64,000 bases of DNA from Halomonas sp. M20 (lineage in GTDB: Bacteria; Pseudomonadota; Gammaproteobacteria; Pseudomonadales; Halomonadaceae), in the NCBI RefSeq assembly GCF_020622265.1, contig NZ_JACNMQ010000005.1:208453-272452 (forward strand), written 5' to 3'. Both the position numbers and the translations under genes were made by a program. Numbering within the stretch: position 1 is the stretch's first letter; each line of letters begins with the position of its first letter. Positions 30,956 to 40,827 of this stretch are shown in pieces. The notes beneath the pieces were generated by a model that saw nothing but the letters and a program-made list of their open reading frames with translations, did no database searches and was not told the DNA's origin.

Positions 30956-32944
30956 ATGAACCAATTGCTGCACCGAATACCCATGAGCAGGAAGTTCCTG
31001 CTCGTACTGGCGTTGCCGTTGCTGGCCATGGCGTATTTCGCTATTACCGGTATCGTCGAGCGCCAGCAGACGACCAGCACCATGAGTCAGTTGCAGTCAC
31101 TGACGGCTCTGGCTCAGAAAGCCAGTAATCTGGTGCATGAATTACAGCAAGAGCGGGGTATGACCGCAGGCTTTTTAGGTAGTGATGGGCAAGAATTTCG
31201 CAAGGAACTGGGCCCCAAGCGCCAGGACGCTAACGCTCAGGAACAAGCCTTTCGTAACTATCTGCTGAGTCTGGAGGAGAGTGTGCTTGATGATGCGCTG
31301 AATGCCAGAATCGATAAAATACAAACGCTATTGAAGAATACGGCAACGATACGTCAACAGGTCGACTCCCTATCGATTCCTACTGCTAAAGCGATCGGCC
31401 ATTACACCACGATCAATAACGAGCTGATTGGCCTCGTGAGTGGCTTGAGTCATGCAACCCGTCAAGCCAGCGTCGCGCGACGCCTCGTTGCCTACAACAG
31501 CTTTCTGGAAGTCAAGGAGCGGGCCGGGATCGAGCGCGCCTTGCTAGCCAATGCGTTTAGTAAAGATGTGTTTAGCCCTGTTCTTTATCAACAACTCCTC
31601 ACTGTCCTAGGAGAAGAAGGTGCCTTCCTGAAAAGCTTTCATGCTCTGGCCGGCGACGATGTCCAAGCGCGTTACGATGAACTGCTTTCGGGCCCCGTGG
31701 TCGAGCGGGTTTCCAATTTACGAAAGCTGGCAATTGAGCGTGGCCTACAGGGTGGTTTTGGCGTCGATCCGCAGCAGTGGTTTGAGTGGCAGACGGACAA
31801 GATCGAACTTCTCAAGGATGTCGAAGATGTGATGGGCGAGGAGATACTGACCGCCACTGCCACCCTGTATCAGCAGGCGCGTAATGCACTAGTGCAATAC
31901 GTTCTGGTCGCAGCGCTGGCCACAGGGTTGGCGATTTTCCTGGCATTTGCCATCGTGCGCAGCATCGTCGCACCTCTCAAGCGCGCCTTGCAGGATATTC
32001 TCAGTCGTGGTGGTGACCTGACCCAGCGCCTCAATGTGCCGGGTAGCGATGAACTGTCGCAGCTCTACCGGGCCTTTAACGAATCCACCGCTACGACCGA
32101 ACAATTGGTGGCCAACGTCAAGCAGGGTGCGATGTCCGTCAAGGTTGCCAGTGGCGAAATCGCCATGGGGAATCAGGATCTGGCCCAGCGCACCGAGGAG
32201 CAATCCGCCTCCCTGGTAGAAACAGCCGCCAGCATGGAACAGATTACCGCCACGGTGCATCAGACCGCGGACAATGCGCGCCAGGCGCAAGCCATGTCTC
32301 ATGAAGTGACCGGGCAAGCCAATGAGGCCAGCAACGTCGCCGGTCAGGCGCGTCAGGCGATGACGCAGATTCATGAATCGAATAAGCAAGTCACGTCTAT
32401 CATCAAGGCGATCGACGCTATCGCGTTCCAGACCAACTTGCTGGCATTGAATGCTTCCGTGGAAGCGGCACGCGCAGGGGAACATGGACGCGGCTTCGCG
32501 GTAGTCGCCTCCGAGGTGCGTAACCTGGCCAGCCGTAGTGCGGAAGAAGCCAACCAGATTCGTCAACTGATCGAGAACAACGTCAACAACATTAACGAAG
32601 GCGAGGCGCTGGTCACCAATAGCAGTAATATCCTGGAAACCATCGCTGGGCAGATGAAGAAGATGGCCGATCTTGTCAGTGACATCACTTCCGCGAGTAC
32701 CGAGCAATCTTCCGGTATCGAGCAGATCAACCAGGCCATGTCGCAGCTCGAGGAAGTCACTCAGCAGAACGCCGCCCTAGTGGAAGAGATGGCGGCGGCG
32801 AGCAAGTCGCTGGACGAACAGTCCGAGGAAATGGCCGGTGTCATCGATCAGTTCAAGGTCAGTACCGATGCGGCCCAGGCAGTGGCGCAGCACGCCCGAA
32901 AGTTGCCCGCACCGGCGGGTCGAGAAACCAGCGAAGCTTACTGA
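30956..32944 (+). CDS. Methyl-accepting chemotaxis protein with nitrate/nitrite-sensing (NIT) domain
   Basis: 662 residues. Membrane segment 1 lies at ~10-33. The periplasmic region (~45-310) begins with the NIT-type signature [21 protein letters not shown] second membrane segment (~315-340) leads to HAMP and a signalling domain with the hairpin tip [20 protein letters not shown]. There is no CheR-tether pentapeptide; the protein ends in ETSEAY. Nitrate sensing is inferred from the domain and supported by the upstream FNR-type site. It converges on lysO with only seven bases between. Confidence 0.9.
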   Translation: MNQLLHRIPMSRKFLLVLALPLLAMAYFAITGIVERQQTTSTMSQLQSLTALAQKASNLVHELQQERGMTAGFLGSDGQEFRKELGPKRQDANAQEQAFRNYLLSLEESVLDDALNARIDKIQTLLKNTATIRQQVDSLSIPTAKAIGHYTTINNELIGLVSGLSHATRQASVARRLVAYNSFLEVKERAGIERALLANAFSKDVFSPVLYQQLLTVLGEEGAFLKSFHALAGDDVQARYDELLSGPVVERVSNLRKLAIERGLQGGFGVDPQQWFEWQTDKIELLKDVEDVMGEEILTATATLYQQARNALVQYVLVAALATGLAIFLAFAIVRSIVAPLKRALQDILSRGGDLTQRLNVPGSDELSQLYRAFNESTATTEQLVANVKQGAMSVKVASGEIAMGNQDLAQRTEEQSASLVETAASMEQITATVHQTADNARQAQAMSHEVTGQANEASNVAGQARQAMTQIHESNKQVTSIIKAIDAIAFQTNLLALNASVEAARAGEHGRGFAVVASEVRNLASRSAEEANQIRQLIENNVNNINEGEALVTNSSNILETIAGQMKKMADLVSDITSASTEQSSGIEQINQAMSQLEEVTQQNAALVEEMAAASKSLDEQSEEMAGVIDQFKVSTDAAQAVAQHARKLPAPAGRETSEAY

Positions 32945-32951
32945 CACACCC

Positions 32952-33878
32952 TTATAACGAAAGAAGAAACAGGATCAGCGGCGGCGACAACAACGACAAG
33001 ATGAAGCCGCTGACCACTGCGATGGGCACACAGGCAATACCGCCATGCTGCTGGATGACCGGCAGGGTGAAATCCATGGAGGTGGCGCCGCCATAGCCGA
33101 TCGCCAGCGGCGCGGCACGATGAATGACCAGCGGTATCAACAGGAAGGCCAGCAGCTCCCGGGCCAGATCGTTGAAGAATGCCGCACCTCCCAGAACCGG
33201 CCCCAGCTGATCGCCGATCAGAATGCCAGACAAGGAATACCAGCCAAACCCGGCGGCCATCGCCAAACCTTCATTCCAACGCAAATCAAGAAGCGGTGCG
33301 GCCAGCAATCCGGCTACAAGGGAGCTCCCCGCCACCGTGACAGCGATTGCCAGGCCATGACGATTGAGCAGGATCTGCCTCAGGCTCATGCCGGAATTGC
33401 GTAGCTGACAGCCAATCAGTGCCAGCAAACCATAAAGTACCCATTCCGCCAGCTGTTCCGACAACGCGGCCACGGACGTCCAGCCCAGGCTGCCGAGTAC
33501 AATCCCCGCCACAACCCCTAACGCCACCACTCCAGCTAATGCAAGCGAGCCCGCCATGGCGGCCAACTTGCTGGTCGGGGCATCCTTGACCACCGGGGAC
33601 GTGCCTGCACGCAGGCGGCTACGCCGAGATAGCCACCCTAAAGCCGCTAGATTGATAGGCGTGATGATGGCAAACAGTAGAAGTGCCTGGCCACCCATCC
33701 GGGTCAGCTGTTCACCTAGATTCTCGAGCCCGGTCAGGCTGATGCCCATTAGCCCTAGAATGACATAAACGGAAAGGTTGACTCCGCGATTGATGAGTGC
33801 AAGAACGCGCTCATCATTCACTGGTACCAGGTAACCCAGAATCAGGGGCAGTAGAATCAGCAACAGACCAGCCAGCAT
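32952..33878 (-). CDS. lysO: LysO-like L-lysine exporter
   Basis: 308 residues, about eight to nine membrane segments. It is similar to E. coli YbjE/LysO: an N-terminal half with RGVNLSVYVILGLMGISL and a C-terminal half with AMAAGFGWYSLSGILIGDQL, GGAAFFNDLARELLAFLLIP and GGATSMDFTLP. LysO exports lysine and toxic analogues such as thialysine. It stands alone. No lysine riboswitch is seen upstream. Assignment is by sequence pattern only. Confidence 0.88.
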   Translation of the reverse strand: MLAGLLLILLPLILGYLVPVNDERVLALINRGVNLSVYVILGLMGISLTGLENLGEQLTRMGGQALLLFAIITPINLAALGWLSRRSRLRAGTSPVVKDAPTSKLAAMAGSLALAGVVALGVVAGIVLGSLGWTSVAALSEQLAEWVLYGLLALIGCQLRNSGMSLRQILLNRHGLAIAVTVAGSSLVAGLLAAPLLDLRWNEGLAMAAGFGWYSLSGILIGDQLGPVLGGAAFFNDLARELLAFLLIPLVIHRAAPLAIGYGGATSMDFTLPVIQQHGGIACVPIAVVSGFILSLLSPPLILFLLSL

Positions 33879-33979
33879 CGAAATTTTCCAACGGCGAACA
33901 GGGCGACCTACTGTAGCGGTTAGTGTAGCGAGGCGTAAGTGAGTTTCGCTGATATCCCATCAGGAATGCTGATTACAGC

Positions 33980-34672
33980 CTAGGAATTTCCAAGCGTTAG
34001 ACGGCTCAGGGTGAGATGGCTCTTGCGTTCGCCTTCGCTCTGATATTCGAAGCTCAACATGAGTCCCGGAACTCCGGTATGAAAACCAAAGATCAGATGG
34101 CGATCAGGCTTGTCAGGATCCCAGGCATCGACGGTAATACGAGGAAAAGTTCCCGCAGGCACGGTTACCTGATCGCTCCCGGCAACACGGTATTTCAGCA
34201 TCGTCTCTTCGCCCTTATGGTTCAAAAAGCGAAGGCTGCAGGGAGCGACCTGATTGTGGGTGCAGCGCGCAGTCGTGGCGTCACGAGAAAGGATGAACAG
34301 CGCCGTCTGTCGGTCCGGTAGATCGCTCAATTCGCTGGCATCAAGCTCATAGCGGTCACCGAAGCCTAGAAAGCGGTAGCCGCTGGAATAGGATTGGGCA
34401 TCGACAGTATCTCCTTCAAGGCGAAAGCGGCTGTGCTCATCCCCTCTGGCCGTGGCAATGGAAGCGCTCATCTCGCTCTGCCATGAGACTCCTTGATCCG
34501 ATAAGCGATGATGAATGCGCGTATCGGGCCATCCCTTGATGACAAGCGAATAGGTGGCCTCGAAAGGCGAGAGCACCACATGGGCCTGCGCCGTCTGAAC
34601 CAGCCCTGTCTGAATAATCGCTGTCAGCAGGATGAGGAGTGCGCGTGCTTTATGCGTGGTCAATTTCAACAT
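33980..34672 (-). CDS. DUF3108 protein, exported
   Basis: 230 residues from the ATG at 34672 (GAGGAGAAA just upstream). The signal peptide runs to about VQTAQA (residue ~30). The rest is a single DUF3108 domain (FEATYSLVIKGWPDTRIHHRL, VPAGTFPRITVDAWDPD, GVPGLMLSFEYQ). These are periplasmic beta-rich proteins of unknown function. It is divergent from the PfpI-like gene. Confidence 0.82.
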   Translation of the reverse strand: MLKLTTHKARALLILLTAIIQTGLVQTAQAHVVLSPFEATYSLVIKGWPDTRIHHRLSDQGVSWQSEMSASIATARGDEHSRFRLEGDTVDAQSYSSGYRFLGFGDRYELDASELSDLPDRQTALFILSRDATTARCTHNQVAPCSLRFLNHKGEETMLKYRVAGSDQVTVPAGTFPRITVDAWDPDKPDRHLIFGFHTGVPGLMLSFEYQSEGERKSHLTLSRLTLGNS

Positions 34673-34820
34673 TTTCTCCTCGGCTTCAGTATGCATTGCC
34701 ATCACGCTAGGACGTGCAGGAACTGACAAACGTTCCCTGTGCACAAGGAGCTTCGGCCCACTACGCTAGATTGACAAACCACCACTAATTGTCTGTCGTC
34801 ACGGAAGCAGGAGATTGCTC

Positions 34821-35381
34821 ATGTCCAAGATACTACTGATCGCTGGTGACTTCGTCGAAGATTACGAGATCATGGTGCCGTTTCAGGCCCTGCTAGCCAT
34901 GGGGCATGAGGTGCATGCCGTTTGTCCCGAGAAGCGTGAGGGCGACAGCATCAAGACCGCCATTCACGACTTCGAGGGCGATCAGACCTATACCGAGAAG
35001 CCCGGCCATCACTTCACCCTCAACGCGACCTTCAGTGAAGCGGACCCTGCCGACTATGACGCCTTGGTTGTGCCGGGCGGTCGGGCCCCGGAATATCTGC
35101 GGCTGAACGAACGGGTGCTAGAGCTGGTGCGTCACTTCATGGAATGCGACAAGCCGGTGGCGGTAATCTGTCATGGTGCCCAGTTGTTGGCTGCGGCGGT
35201 GTCACTTGAAGGCTTGCGGGTGTCCGCCTATCCCGCCTGTGCGCCGGAGGTCACCTTGGCCGGCGGCGACTTTGCGGATATCGAGGTAGATCAGGCCATT
35301 ACCTGCGGCAAGCTGGTCAGTGCACCGGCTTGGCCGGCGCACCCTGAATGGCTCAGGCAGTTCAATGAGCTGCTAAGCTAG
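34821..35381 (+). CDS. DJ-1/PfpI family protein
   Basis: 186 residues from the ATG at 34821 (AGCAGGAGA upstream). The nucleophile elbow [14 protein letters not shown] holds the conserved cysteine, and [12 protein letters not shown] precedes it. Members are called intracellular protease PfpI or protein deglycase (YhbO type); the true activity is debated. It is a single gene with no informative neighbours. Confidence 0.87.
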   Translation: MSKILLIAGDFVEDYEIMVPFQALLAMGHEVHAVCPEKREGDSIKTAIHDFEGDQTYTEKPGHHFTLNATFSEADPADYDALVVPGGRAPEYLRLNERVLELVRHFMECDKPVAVICHGAQLLAAAVSLEGLRVSAYPACAPEVTLAGGDFADIEVDQAITCGKLVSAPAWPAHPEWLRQFNELLS

Positions 35382-35528
35382 GAAGACGAAGAGTAGAGAA
35401 AAGGCAGCAAAAACAAAACTATTGTCTACTTCGTGGTCGATGCGAACTCGAGGTAATGGGGGAAGCAACAAAGTATATGGGCTAGGGCTAGTAGTATCTT
35501 TTCGTCGGCAGCAGGAGAATAGAACGTC

Positions 35529-36476
35529 ATGCGGTCACGTCGCGATTTTCTCACTACCTCTCTCTGGATGGGCGCCGGTCTGGCACTCGGCACTTCTTTT
35601 TCGACGCTCGCTTCCAATGGCCAAAGCGATGCTGATGCGTTGCCACCTCCGGAAGCGTTACGTACCCGCGCGATTCCGGGTACCGACGAACAGCTTCCGG
35701 TTATCGGCGCCGGCACTTCCGGCAGTTTCGTGGCAAACATCGGCTCGGACAAGTACCTGCGTCTTAAAGAAGCCATGACGATCTTCTTCGCGAGTGGCGC
35801 CAAGGTGTTCGATACATCACCGAACTACGGTGGCGCGGATCGGATACTTGGCGCCTTGCTGGAGGAGGGTGGTTGGCGCGATCAATGTTTCCTGGCGACC
35901 AAGATCGCCGCAAACAGCCGCGAGGCGGCGCAGCGACAATGGGTAGGCTCTTTGGAAGCCCTGCGCACCGATCACGTTGAACTGTTGCAAGTCCATAATC
36001 TACGGGATTGGCAAACGCAGCTTGCCTATGCCCATGAGCTCAAGGAGGAGGGTAAAACGCGCTATGTGGGCATAACGCATTACACGCCGTATGGCCTGGA
36101 TGAAATGGCGCACATCCTGCGCCAGGAACCGCTGGATTTCATTCAGATCAACTATTCCATCAGTTCACCCCAGGCGGCACGGGAAGTGCTTCCCTTGGCT
36201 CAGGATAAGGGAGTGGCAGTCTTGATCAACCGCGCTTTCGATGACGGCGATCTCTTTTCCAAAGTAGAGGACAAGCCCCTACCCGGCTGGGCCGGGGAAG
36301 TCGGCGCTGAGAGCTGGGCGCAGCTGTTTCTCAAATTTGCCATCAGCCATCCGGCGACAACCACGGTGATTCCGGCTACCAGCAAGCCCACCCACCAGCG
36401 GGACAATCTCCGGGCCGGTTATGGCCCCCTGTTGAATGAGGAGCAGCAACGCGAATTGATCGCCCTGGAACTCTGA
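35529..36476 (+). CDS. Tat-exported aldo/keto reductase
   Basis: 315 residues. The N-terminus SRRDFLTTSLWMGAGLALG is a twin-arginine signal, so the protein should be folded with its cofactor and sent to the periplasm. The reductase shows FDTSPNYGGADRILG (catalytic Tyr), FLATKIAAN (Lys) and ELLQVHNLRDW (His) of an AKR barrel, and a C-terminal PATTTVIPATSKP cofactor loop. The substrate is unknown. The MFS-like gene starts four bases later, so they form an operon. Confidence 0.88.
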   Translation: MRSRRDFLTTSLWMGAGLALGTSFSTLASNGQSDADALPPPEALRTRAIPGTDEQLPVIGAGTSGSFVANIGSDKYLRLKEAMTIFFASGAKVFDTSPNYGGADRILGALLEEGGWRDQCFLATKIAANSREAAQRQWVGSLEALRTDHVELLQVHNLRDWQTQLAYAHELKEEGKTRYVGITHYTPYGLDEMAHILRQEPLDFIQINYSISSPQAAREVLPLAQDKGVAVLINRAFDDGDLFSKVEDKPLPGWAGEVGAESWAQLFLKFAISHPATTTVIPATSKPTHQRDNLRAGYGPLLNEEQQRELIALEL

Positions 36477-36480
36477 GTGC

Positions 36481-37794
36481 ATGAGTTTCCTCACTCGCCT
36501 GCTCAATTTGCGTCCGCGAGAAGCTCCGCCGGTGTTGGCCGGTCTGGCGCTGTTCTTTCTATTGTTCACCGGCTATTTCATGCTCCGGCCGGTACGCGAA
36601 ACCATGGGCGTGGCGGGGGGCGTGGACAACCTGCAATGGTTGTTCACCGGCACCTTCGTGTCCACGTTATTGGTACTGCCACTTTTTGGCTGGCTGGCAT
36701 CTCGGGTGGCCCGGCGACGCATTCTGCCTTACGCCTACGGTTTCTTCATCGCCAACCTGCTGCTGTTCGCAGCGTTGTTCTTGGGTCAGCCGGAGAATCC
36801 CTGGCTGGCGCGCACCTTCTATATCTGGCTATCCGTGTTCAATCTGGTGGCGATTTCCCTGGCCTGGAGCGTACTCGCGGATGTCTTTTCCACGGCCCAG
36901 GCCAAGCGCCTGTTTGGCATGATGGCCGGGGGCGCAAGCCTGGGTGGTCTAGTGGGGCCCAGCGCGGGAATCTTGCTGGTTGCGCCCCTCCAGCATAGCG
37001 GTCTGCTGGCATTGGCTGCGCTGTTGCTGGCGGGCAGTATCGGTGCCGCTATATGGCTCTACCGCTGGCGTGACAGAAACCCGCTGGCCCAGCACGAACG
37101 GCCCGCGGAGGAAGAGCGCCATGTCAGCTTGGGGGGCAACCCCTTCGATGGTGCCGTGGAAGTGGCGCGCACCCCTTTCTTGATGGGTATTGCCCTGTTC
37201 GTGGTCCTGTTGGCGAGCGTCAGCACCTTTCTCTATTTCGAGCAGGCCGAGCTGGTGGCGGAGCGCTTCCCGGACCCCGTCCAGCAGACTCAGGTATTCG
37301 GTCTGATCGATATGGTGGTACAGGCCCTGGCGATTTTCACACAAGTCTTTCTTACCGGTCGTATCGCCCAGCGTCTGGGCATCGGCGTGCTGTTGGTGGC
37401 GGTGCCGCTGGTAATTGCTGTCGGTTTCGTTTGGTTGGCCCTGGCGCCTACCTTCGCGATATTCGTGGTGATCATGGTGGCACGCCGGTTCGGCGAGTAC
37501 GCCCTGGTGCGTCCGGGTCGGGAAATGCTCTACACGGTGGTGTCGCCGCAACAGAAATTCAAAGCCAAGAACTTTATCGATACCGTCGTCTATCGTGGCG
37601 GCGACGCCATCAGCGGTTGGCTCAAGCGCGCTCTGGATCTGCTTGCCGAATTGCCGGGGCTTGCCATGTTCATCGGCGCCGGCATTGCCCTGACCTGGGC
37701 CGGTACCGGCTTTGCGCTGGGGCGCGCCCAGCAGCGACGGGAAGCGGAGAACGTCATGGCGGAGGCGAAGGCAGAGAAGGGCGCACTGACGTAG
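36481..37794 (+). CDS. MFS-like carrier (NTP/NDP-exchange-like family)
   Basis: 437 residues, about twelve membrane segments. GLALFFLLFTGYFMLRPVRE at the start and LAWSVLADVFSTAQAKRLFG with GGASLGGLVGPSAG in the first half resemble the ATP/ADP-translocase-like MFS family that is widespread in Proteobacteria. The substrate is unknown. It is coupled to the aldo/keto reductase gene. The tail is charged (RREAENVMAEAKAEKG). Confidence 0.82.
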   Translation: MSFLTRLLNLRPREAPPVLAGLALFFLLFTGYFMLRPVRETMGVAGGVDNLQWLFTGTFVSTLLVLPLFGWLASRVARRRILPYAYGFFIANLLLFAALFLGQPENPWLARTFYIWLSVFNLVAISLAWSVLADVFSTAQAKRLFGMMAGGASLGGLVGPSAGILLVAPLQHSGLLALAALLLAGSIGAAIWLYRWRDRNPLAQHERPAEEERHVSLGGNPFDGAVEVARTPFLMGIALFVVLLASVSTFLYFEQAELVAERFPDPVQQTQVFGLIDMVVQALAIFTQVFLTGRIAQRLGIGVLLVAVPLVIAVGFVWLALAPTFAIFVVIMVARRFGEYALVRPGREMLYTVVSPQQKFKAKNFIDTVVYRGGDAISGWLKRALDLLAELPGLAMFIGAGIALTWAGTGFALGRAQQRREAENVMAEAKAEKGALT

Positions 37795-37801
37795 TTGTTT
37801 G

Positions 37802-38005
37802 TCACCGACAATGGCTGCGCAGCCATTTGTGCAGATAGTACATCTTGTCGGTGCCGCTCAGTGGCCGCTCCATCCATTTGGGGCGCGCTGCCAGCATGGT
37901 CAGGGCCCCGCTGAAGGTCATTGCAAAAAGCCAAAAGCTTTTCTCGAATATTTCACGACTATTTGCCTTATTACGATGAACCGAGAAGTTGGCCCGGGCC
38001 AGCAT
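37802..38005 (-). CDS. Possible small membrane protein, unrecognised
   Basis: 67 residues from the ATG at 38005; a TTG at 38032 would add nine. It reads in the gap between the MFS gene and the Spy-like gene, 30 bases after the latter's stop and on the same strand. One hydrophobic stretch (FWLFAMTFSGALTMLA, residues ~23-38) is flanked by basic residues, so it could be a single-pass inner-membrane protein. No ribosome site is clear. It may be chance. Confidence 0.3.
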   Translation of the reverse strand: MLARANFSVHRNKANSREIFEKSFWLFAMTFSGALTMLAARPKWMERPLSGTDKMYYLHKWLRSHCR

Positions 38006-38035
38006 GAGCCAGCCCGAAGCCAATTCGATCAAGTA

Positions 38036-38584
38036 TTAGTGACGGCGATCTCCATCCTCACGCTGCTCCATGCGCTTTTGATGCTCGGCGTTCCTTTCGA
38101 CGCGCTCAGCCTGCATCTTGGCCCAGATGTCACGCTGCTCGTCATCGAGCACTTCATAGATGGCGGCATAGTGATCGGCGCGGGCCTGGACACGCTGGCG
38201 CGCGGAGTCGGCGGCCTGACTAGCGGCGTTTTCGACCTTGGCCTTGTAGTCACTGCTGGATGGGTCGCCGCTGAACAGTTGCGTGCGGTCCCGATCTTTC
38301 ATCTGCTGGCGTTGTTCGTGGCGATCCTCGCGTTGCTTGGCGAAAATATCACGCAGGGAATCGCGCTGATCCTCGCTCAGATTCAAACGCTCGGCCATAT
38401 GCTCGAAGCGGTGCTGACGCTCCTTGCCGTGAGGAGCGTGCTGCATGCCGTGATGCTCGCCCTTATGGAAGCGCTTGCCTTGACTGCCATCATCACCGGG
38501 TCCGGCTAGTGCCAGCGTGCTCATGCTCAGGGAGGCGGCAATCGCCAGGGGCAGGACAAGTTTGCTTCGGCTCATGTTTTTCAT
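38036..38584 (-). CDS. Spy/CpxP-family periplasmic protein
   Basis: 182 residues. The signal peptide ends around TLALAG. The mature part is very rich in His, Arg, Glu and Gln, with the LTXXQ-like repeats LNLSEDQRDSLRDIF and EVLDDEQRDIW that mark Spy and CpxP. These proteins act as periplasmic chaperones or as inhibitors of the CpxA sensor. It is divergent from a CpxR/CpxA-like pair, with a Cpx-type box between, so a CpxP role is likely. Confidence 0.87.
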   Translation of the reverse strand: MKNMSRSKLVLPLAIAASLSMSTLALAGPGDDGSQGKRFHKGEHHGMQHAPHGKERQHRFEHMAERLNLSEDQRDSLRDIFAKQREDRHEQRQQMKDRDRTQLFSGDPSSSDYKAKVENAASQAADSARQRVQARADHYAAIYEVLDDEQRDIWAKMQAERVERNAEHQKRMEQREDGDRRH

Positions 38585-38695
38585 GGTTTTACTCCTGGGT
38601 TTCTATAGTGGCTTTCAAGTAGGGCGCTCATCATGTTGATCGCCTTGGGACGAATGCAGATTACCGGCTGGGGTGTCAGATGATGTCAGAGTCAT

Positions 38696-38711
38696 GTAAA
38701 GATCGGGTAAA
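38696..38711. promoter_or_regulatory. CpxR-type box
   Basis: GTAAA-N6-GTAAA lies in the 216-base gap between the Spy/CpxP gene and cpxR. The E. coli consensus is GTAAA-N5-GTAAA, so the spacing is one base longer. Its place suggests control of both divergent genes. Confidence 0.5.
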
Positions 38712-38800
38712 GGCTGAAAACAGCGCAGGAGAGGCGCGATACAATCACTTTCGTTCATGGCGTGTCGTTAACTGATACCCAGCGATTGCGAGGTTTGTGA

Positions 38801-39502
38801 ATGCAGAATCGGGTTCTACTGGTCGAAGACGATGACGAATTGCGCAGCCTGTTGGCACGTTATCTCGTCAGCCAGGGGCTTGACGTACGGGAAGCGGCCA
38901 ATGGCAGCGATGGACTGTCTCTTGCCCAGGACGATTTCGTCGATCTGGTGGTGCTGGACATCATGCTGCCGGATATCAACGGACTGGAGGTTCTGCGCCG
39001 CTTGCGCGGCAAGACGCGCCTGCCAGTGATCCTGCTGACGGCGCGTGGTGAGGAAACCGATCGTATCGTCGGTTTCGAGGTCGGCGCCGACGACTATATT
39101 CCCAAGCCCTGCAATCCGCGGGAACTGGTTGCTCGCATTCACGCCACCTTGCGCCGTGTCGCCTGGGATCGAGGGGCCGACACCACCAGTTCCCGTACCA
39201 TTGGCGATCTGCGTATCGAGCCGGATCAACGCCGGGTCTTTCAGAACGAACAGCCGGTCGACCTGACCGCCACTGAATATGAAATCCTGCAGGTACTGCT
39301 CAGTAAGATCGGTTCCGTCGTGCGCAAGACCGACCTGATGCAATGGGCATTGGGACGACGGCTGGCCCCTCACGACCGGACGCTGGACATGCACGTCAGT
39401 AACCTTCGGCGCAAGCTTGATAGCGGCAAGCTCAATGGTGAAGAGACGTCGCGCATCGAAACGGTCCGTGGCTTGGGTTACAGCTACCGGAGTCCAGTGT
39501 GA
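38801..39502 (+). CDS. cpxR: Response regulator, CpxR-like (OmpR family)
   Basis: 233 residues. The receiver has Asp53 (LVVLDIMLPDINGLEVLRRL) and DDYIPKPCNPRELVARI. The winged helix includes LVRKTDLMQWALGRR-type and DRTLDMHVSNLRRKL sequence, the pattern of CpxR. It overlaps the sensor gene by four bases. Together with the divergent Spy/CpxP-like gene it forms a Cpx-like envelope stress module. CpxR is inferred from family pattern and context. Confidence 0.85.
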   Translation: MQNRVLLVEDDDELRSLLARYLVSQGLDVREAANGSDGLSLAQDDFVDLVVLDIMLPDINGLEVLRRLRGKTRLPVILLTARGEETDRIVGFEVGADDYIPKPCNPRELVARIHATLRRVAWDRGADTTSSRTIGDLRIEPDQRRVFQNEQPVDLTATEYEILQVLLSKIGSVVRKTDLMQWALGRRLAPHDRTLDMHVSNLRRKLDSGKLNGEETSRIETVRGLGYSYRSPV

Positions 39503-40827
39503 AGCACAGGCTGACTTGGCCCTTGTTCTGGCGCATCTTTCTTCTGATCTGGATCGCCATGGCGGTTGCCGTTCTTGCCAGCAACATGGCGATACGCGAA
39601 CTGGCTCGGCGGGAGCGGGTTCAGCTCGAACAACGCGAAGATTTAGCCCGTCTCGCTCGGCAGGCAGCGGAACTTGAGGCGGCGCGTGGACACCGCGCGG
39701 CCAGGCGACTCTTGCGGCAGGCGGGGGAGAGATGGCAGCTTTTTCTCATTCTCGATGAGGGTGAAAATGCGTATGGCGACGGCCCGGTGGAAGGGCGCAT
39801 GCGCATGCGCCATGAGCGAAACCCGCAACGCCCGGCGGTGATCGAAACGCCGCAAGGTTATCGCCTGTTGGCCTGGCCGCGCTCGGGCGGTGCTGGGTGG
39901 CTTGACCCGCGAATGTTTCGCTCGTTCGAGCTGGGCACCACTTTTCTTGTGATCACGCTCGCCTGCTGGTGGATTGCGCGTCGTATCACCCGTCCCTTAC
40001 GTCAGGTGGAGGTCACCGCTCGGGCCATTGCCCAAGGTAATACGTCGCTGCGCGTGATCGAATCCGTCGCCGATCGGCGCGACGAGATCGGTGCGCTGGC
40101 GCGAGCCTTCAACGCCATGACGGATCGTCTGTGTACATTGCTGGAACGCCAGCAACAGCTCTTGCGTGACATATCCCATGATCTGCGTACTCCGTTGATG
40201 CGGCAGCGCGTGGCGATCGAACTGGCCGCGGATATGGGGCAGGACAAGGACTTGATGGCGACGATCCTGCGCCAGAATGAACGGCTGGAGGCAATGACCG
40301 CGCAGATTCTCACGCTGTACCGCGTAAGCGAAAAAGGGGAGGGAATCGACCGACGACCCCTGCGTTTTGTCGACGTGTTGGGCGAGGTGTTGCAGGGCGT
40401 GGCGGGTTACGCCACGCAACGGGGCATAGATTGCCAGTTGAGCGTAAAGGAGAGTGCAAGCGAGGCGGTGATTCTCGGCAACGACGACTTGATTCATCGA
40501 GCCCTGGATAACGTGCTGCAGAATGCGTTGGATCATACGCCACCAGGGGGCCAGATCCATATCCTGGTGGCCTTGGAAGAGCAGCGGCTTGTTTGTAAAA
40601 TTCGGGATGAAGGGCCCGGGGTGCCGCCAGAAGACCTGGCCAAACTGTTCGAACCCTTCTTCCGTTCGGATCAGGCCCGAGGTGGTAAAGGTTGGGGGCT
40701 GGGGCTCGCCATCACTCGAGACATACTGCATGCCCATGGCGGCAGCGTCGAGGCCGAGAACAGCGCGTCCGGCGGGCTGATGGTCAGGCTCGTTTGGCCG
40801 TCATCTTCTAGAAACGCTAAGGCTTGA
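39499..40827 (+). CDS. cpxA: Sensor histidine kinase, CpxA-like
   Basis: 442 residues. Membrane segments lie at ~8-30 and ~143-162, with a short (~110-residue) Arg-rich periplasmic part. HAMP (~162-215) precedes the H box [18 protein letters not shown] (His227). The ATPase domain has [14 protein letters not shown] and [18 protein letters not shown]. The gene overlaps the convergent yadH-like gene by 11 bases at its 3' end. Confidence 0.85.
   Translation: MKHRLTWPLFWRIFLLIWIAMAVAVLASNMAIRELARRERVQLEQREDLARLARQAAELEAARGHRAARRLLRQAGERWQLFLILDEGENAYGDGPVEGRMRMRHERNPQRPAVIETPQGYRLLAWPRSGGAGWLDPRMFRSFELGTTFLVITLACWWIARRITRPLRQVEVTARAIAQGNTSLRVIESVADRRDEIGALARAFNAMTDRLCTLLERQQQLLRDISHDLRTPLMRQRVAIELAADMGQDKDLMATILRQNERLEAMTAQILTLYRVSEKGEGIDRRPLRFVDVLGEVLQGVAGYATQRGIDCQLSVKESASEAVILGNDDLIHRALDNVLQNALDHTPPGGQIHILVALEEQRLVCKIRDEGPGVPPEDLAKLFEPFFRSDQARGGKGWGLGLAITRDILHAHGGSVEAENSASGGLMVRLVWPSSSRNAKA

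Noticed and set aside
37799..38509. 236-codon plus-strand frame over the Spy-like gene
   Set aside because: Leucine-rich antisense of a gene with a signal peptide and LTXXQ-like motifs on the other strand.
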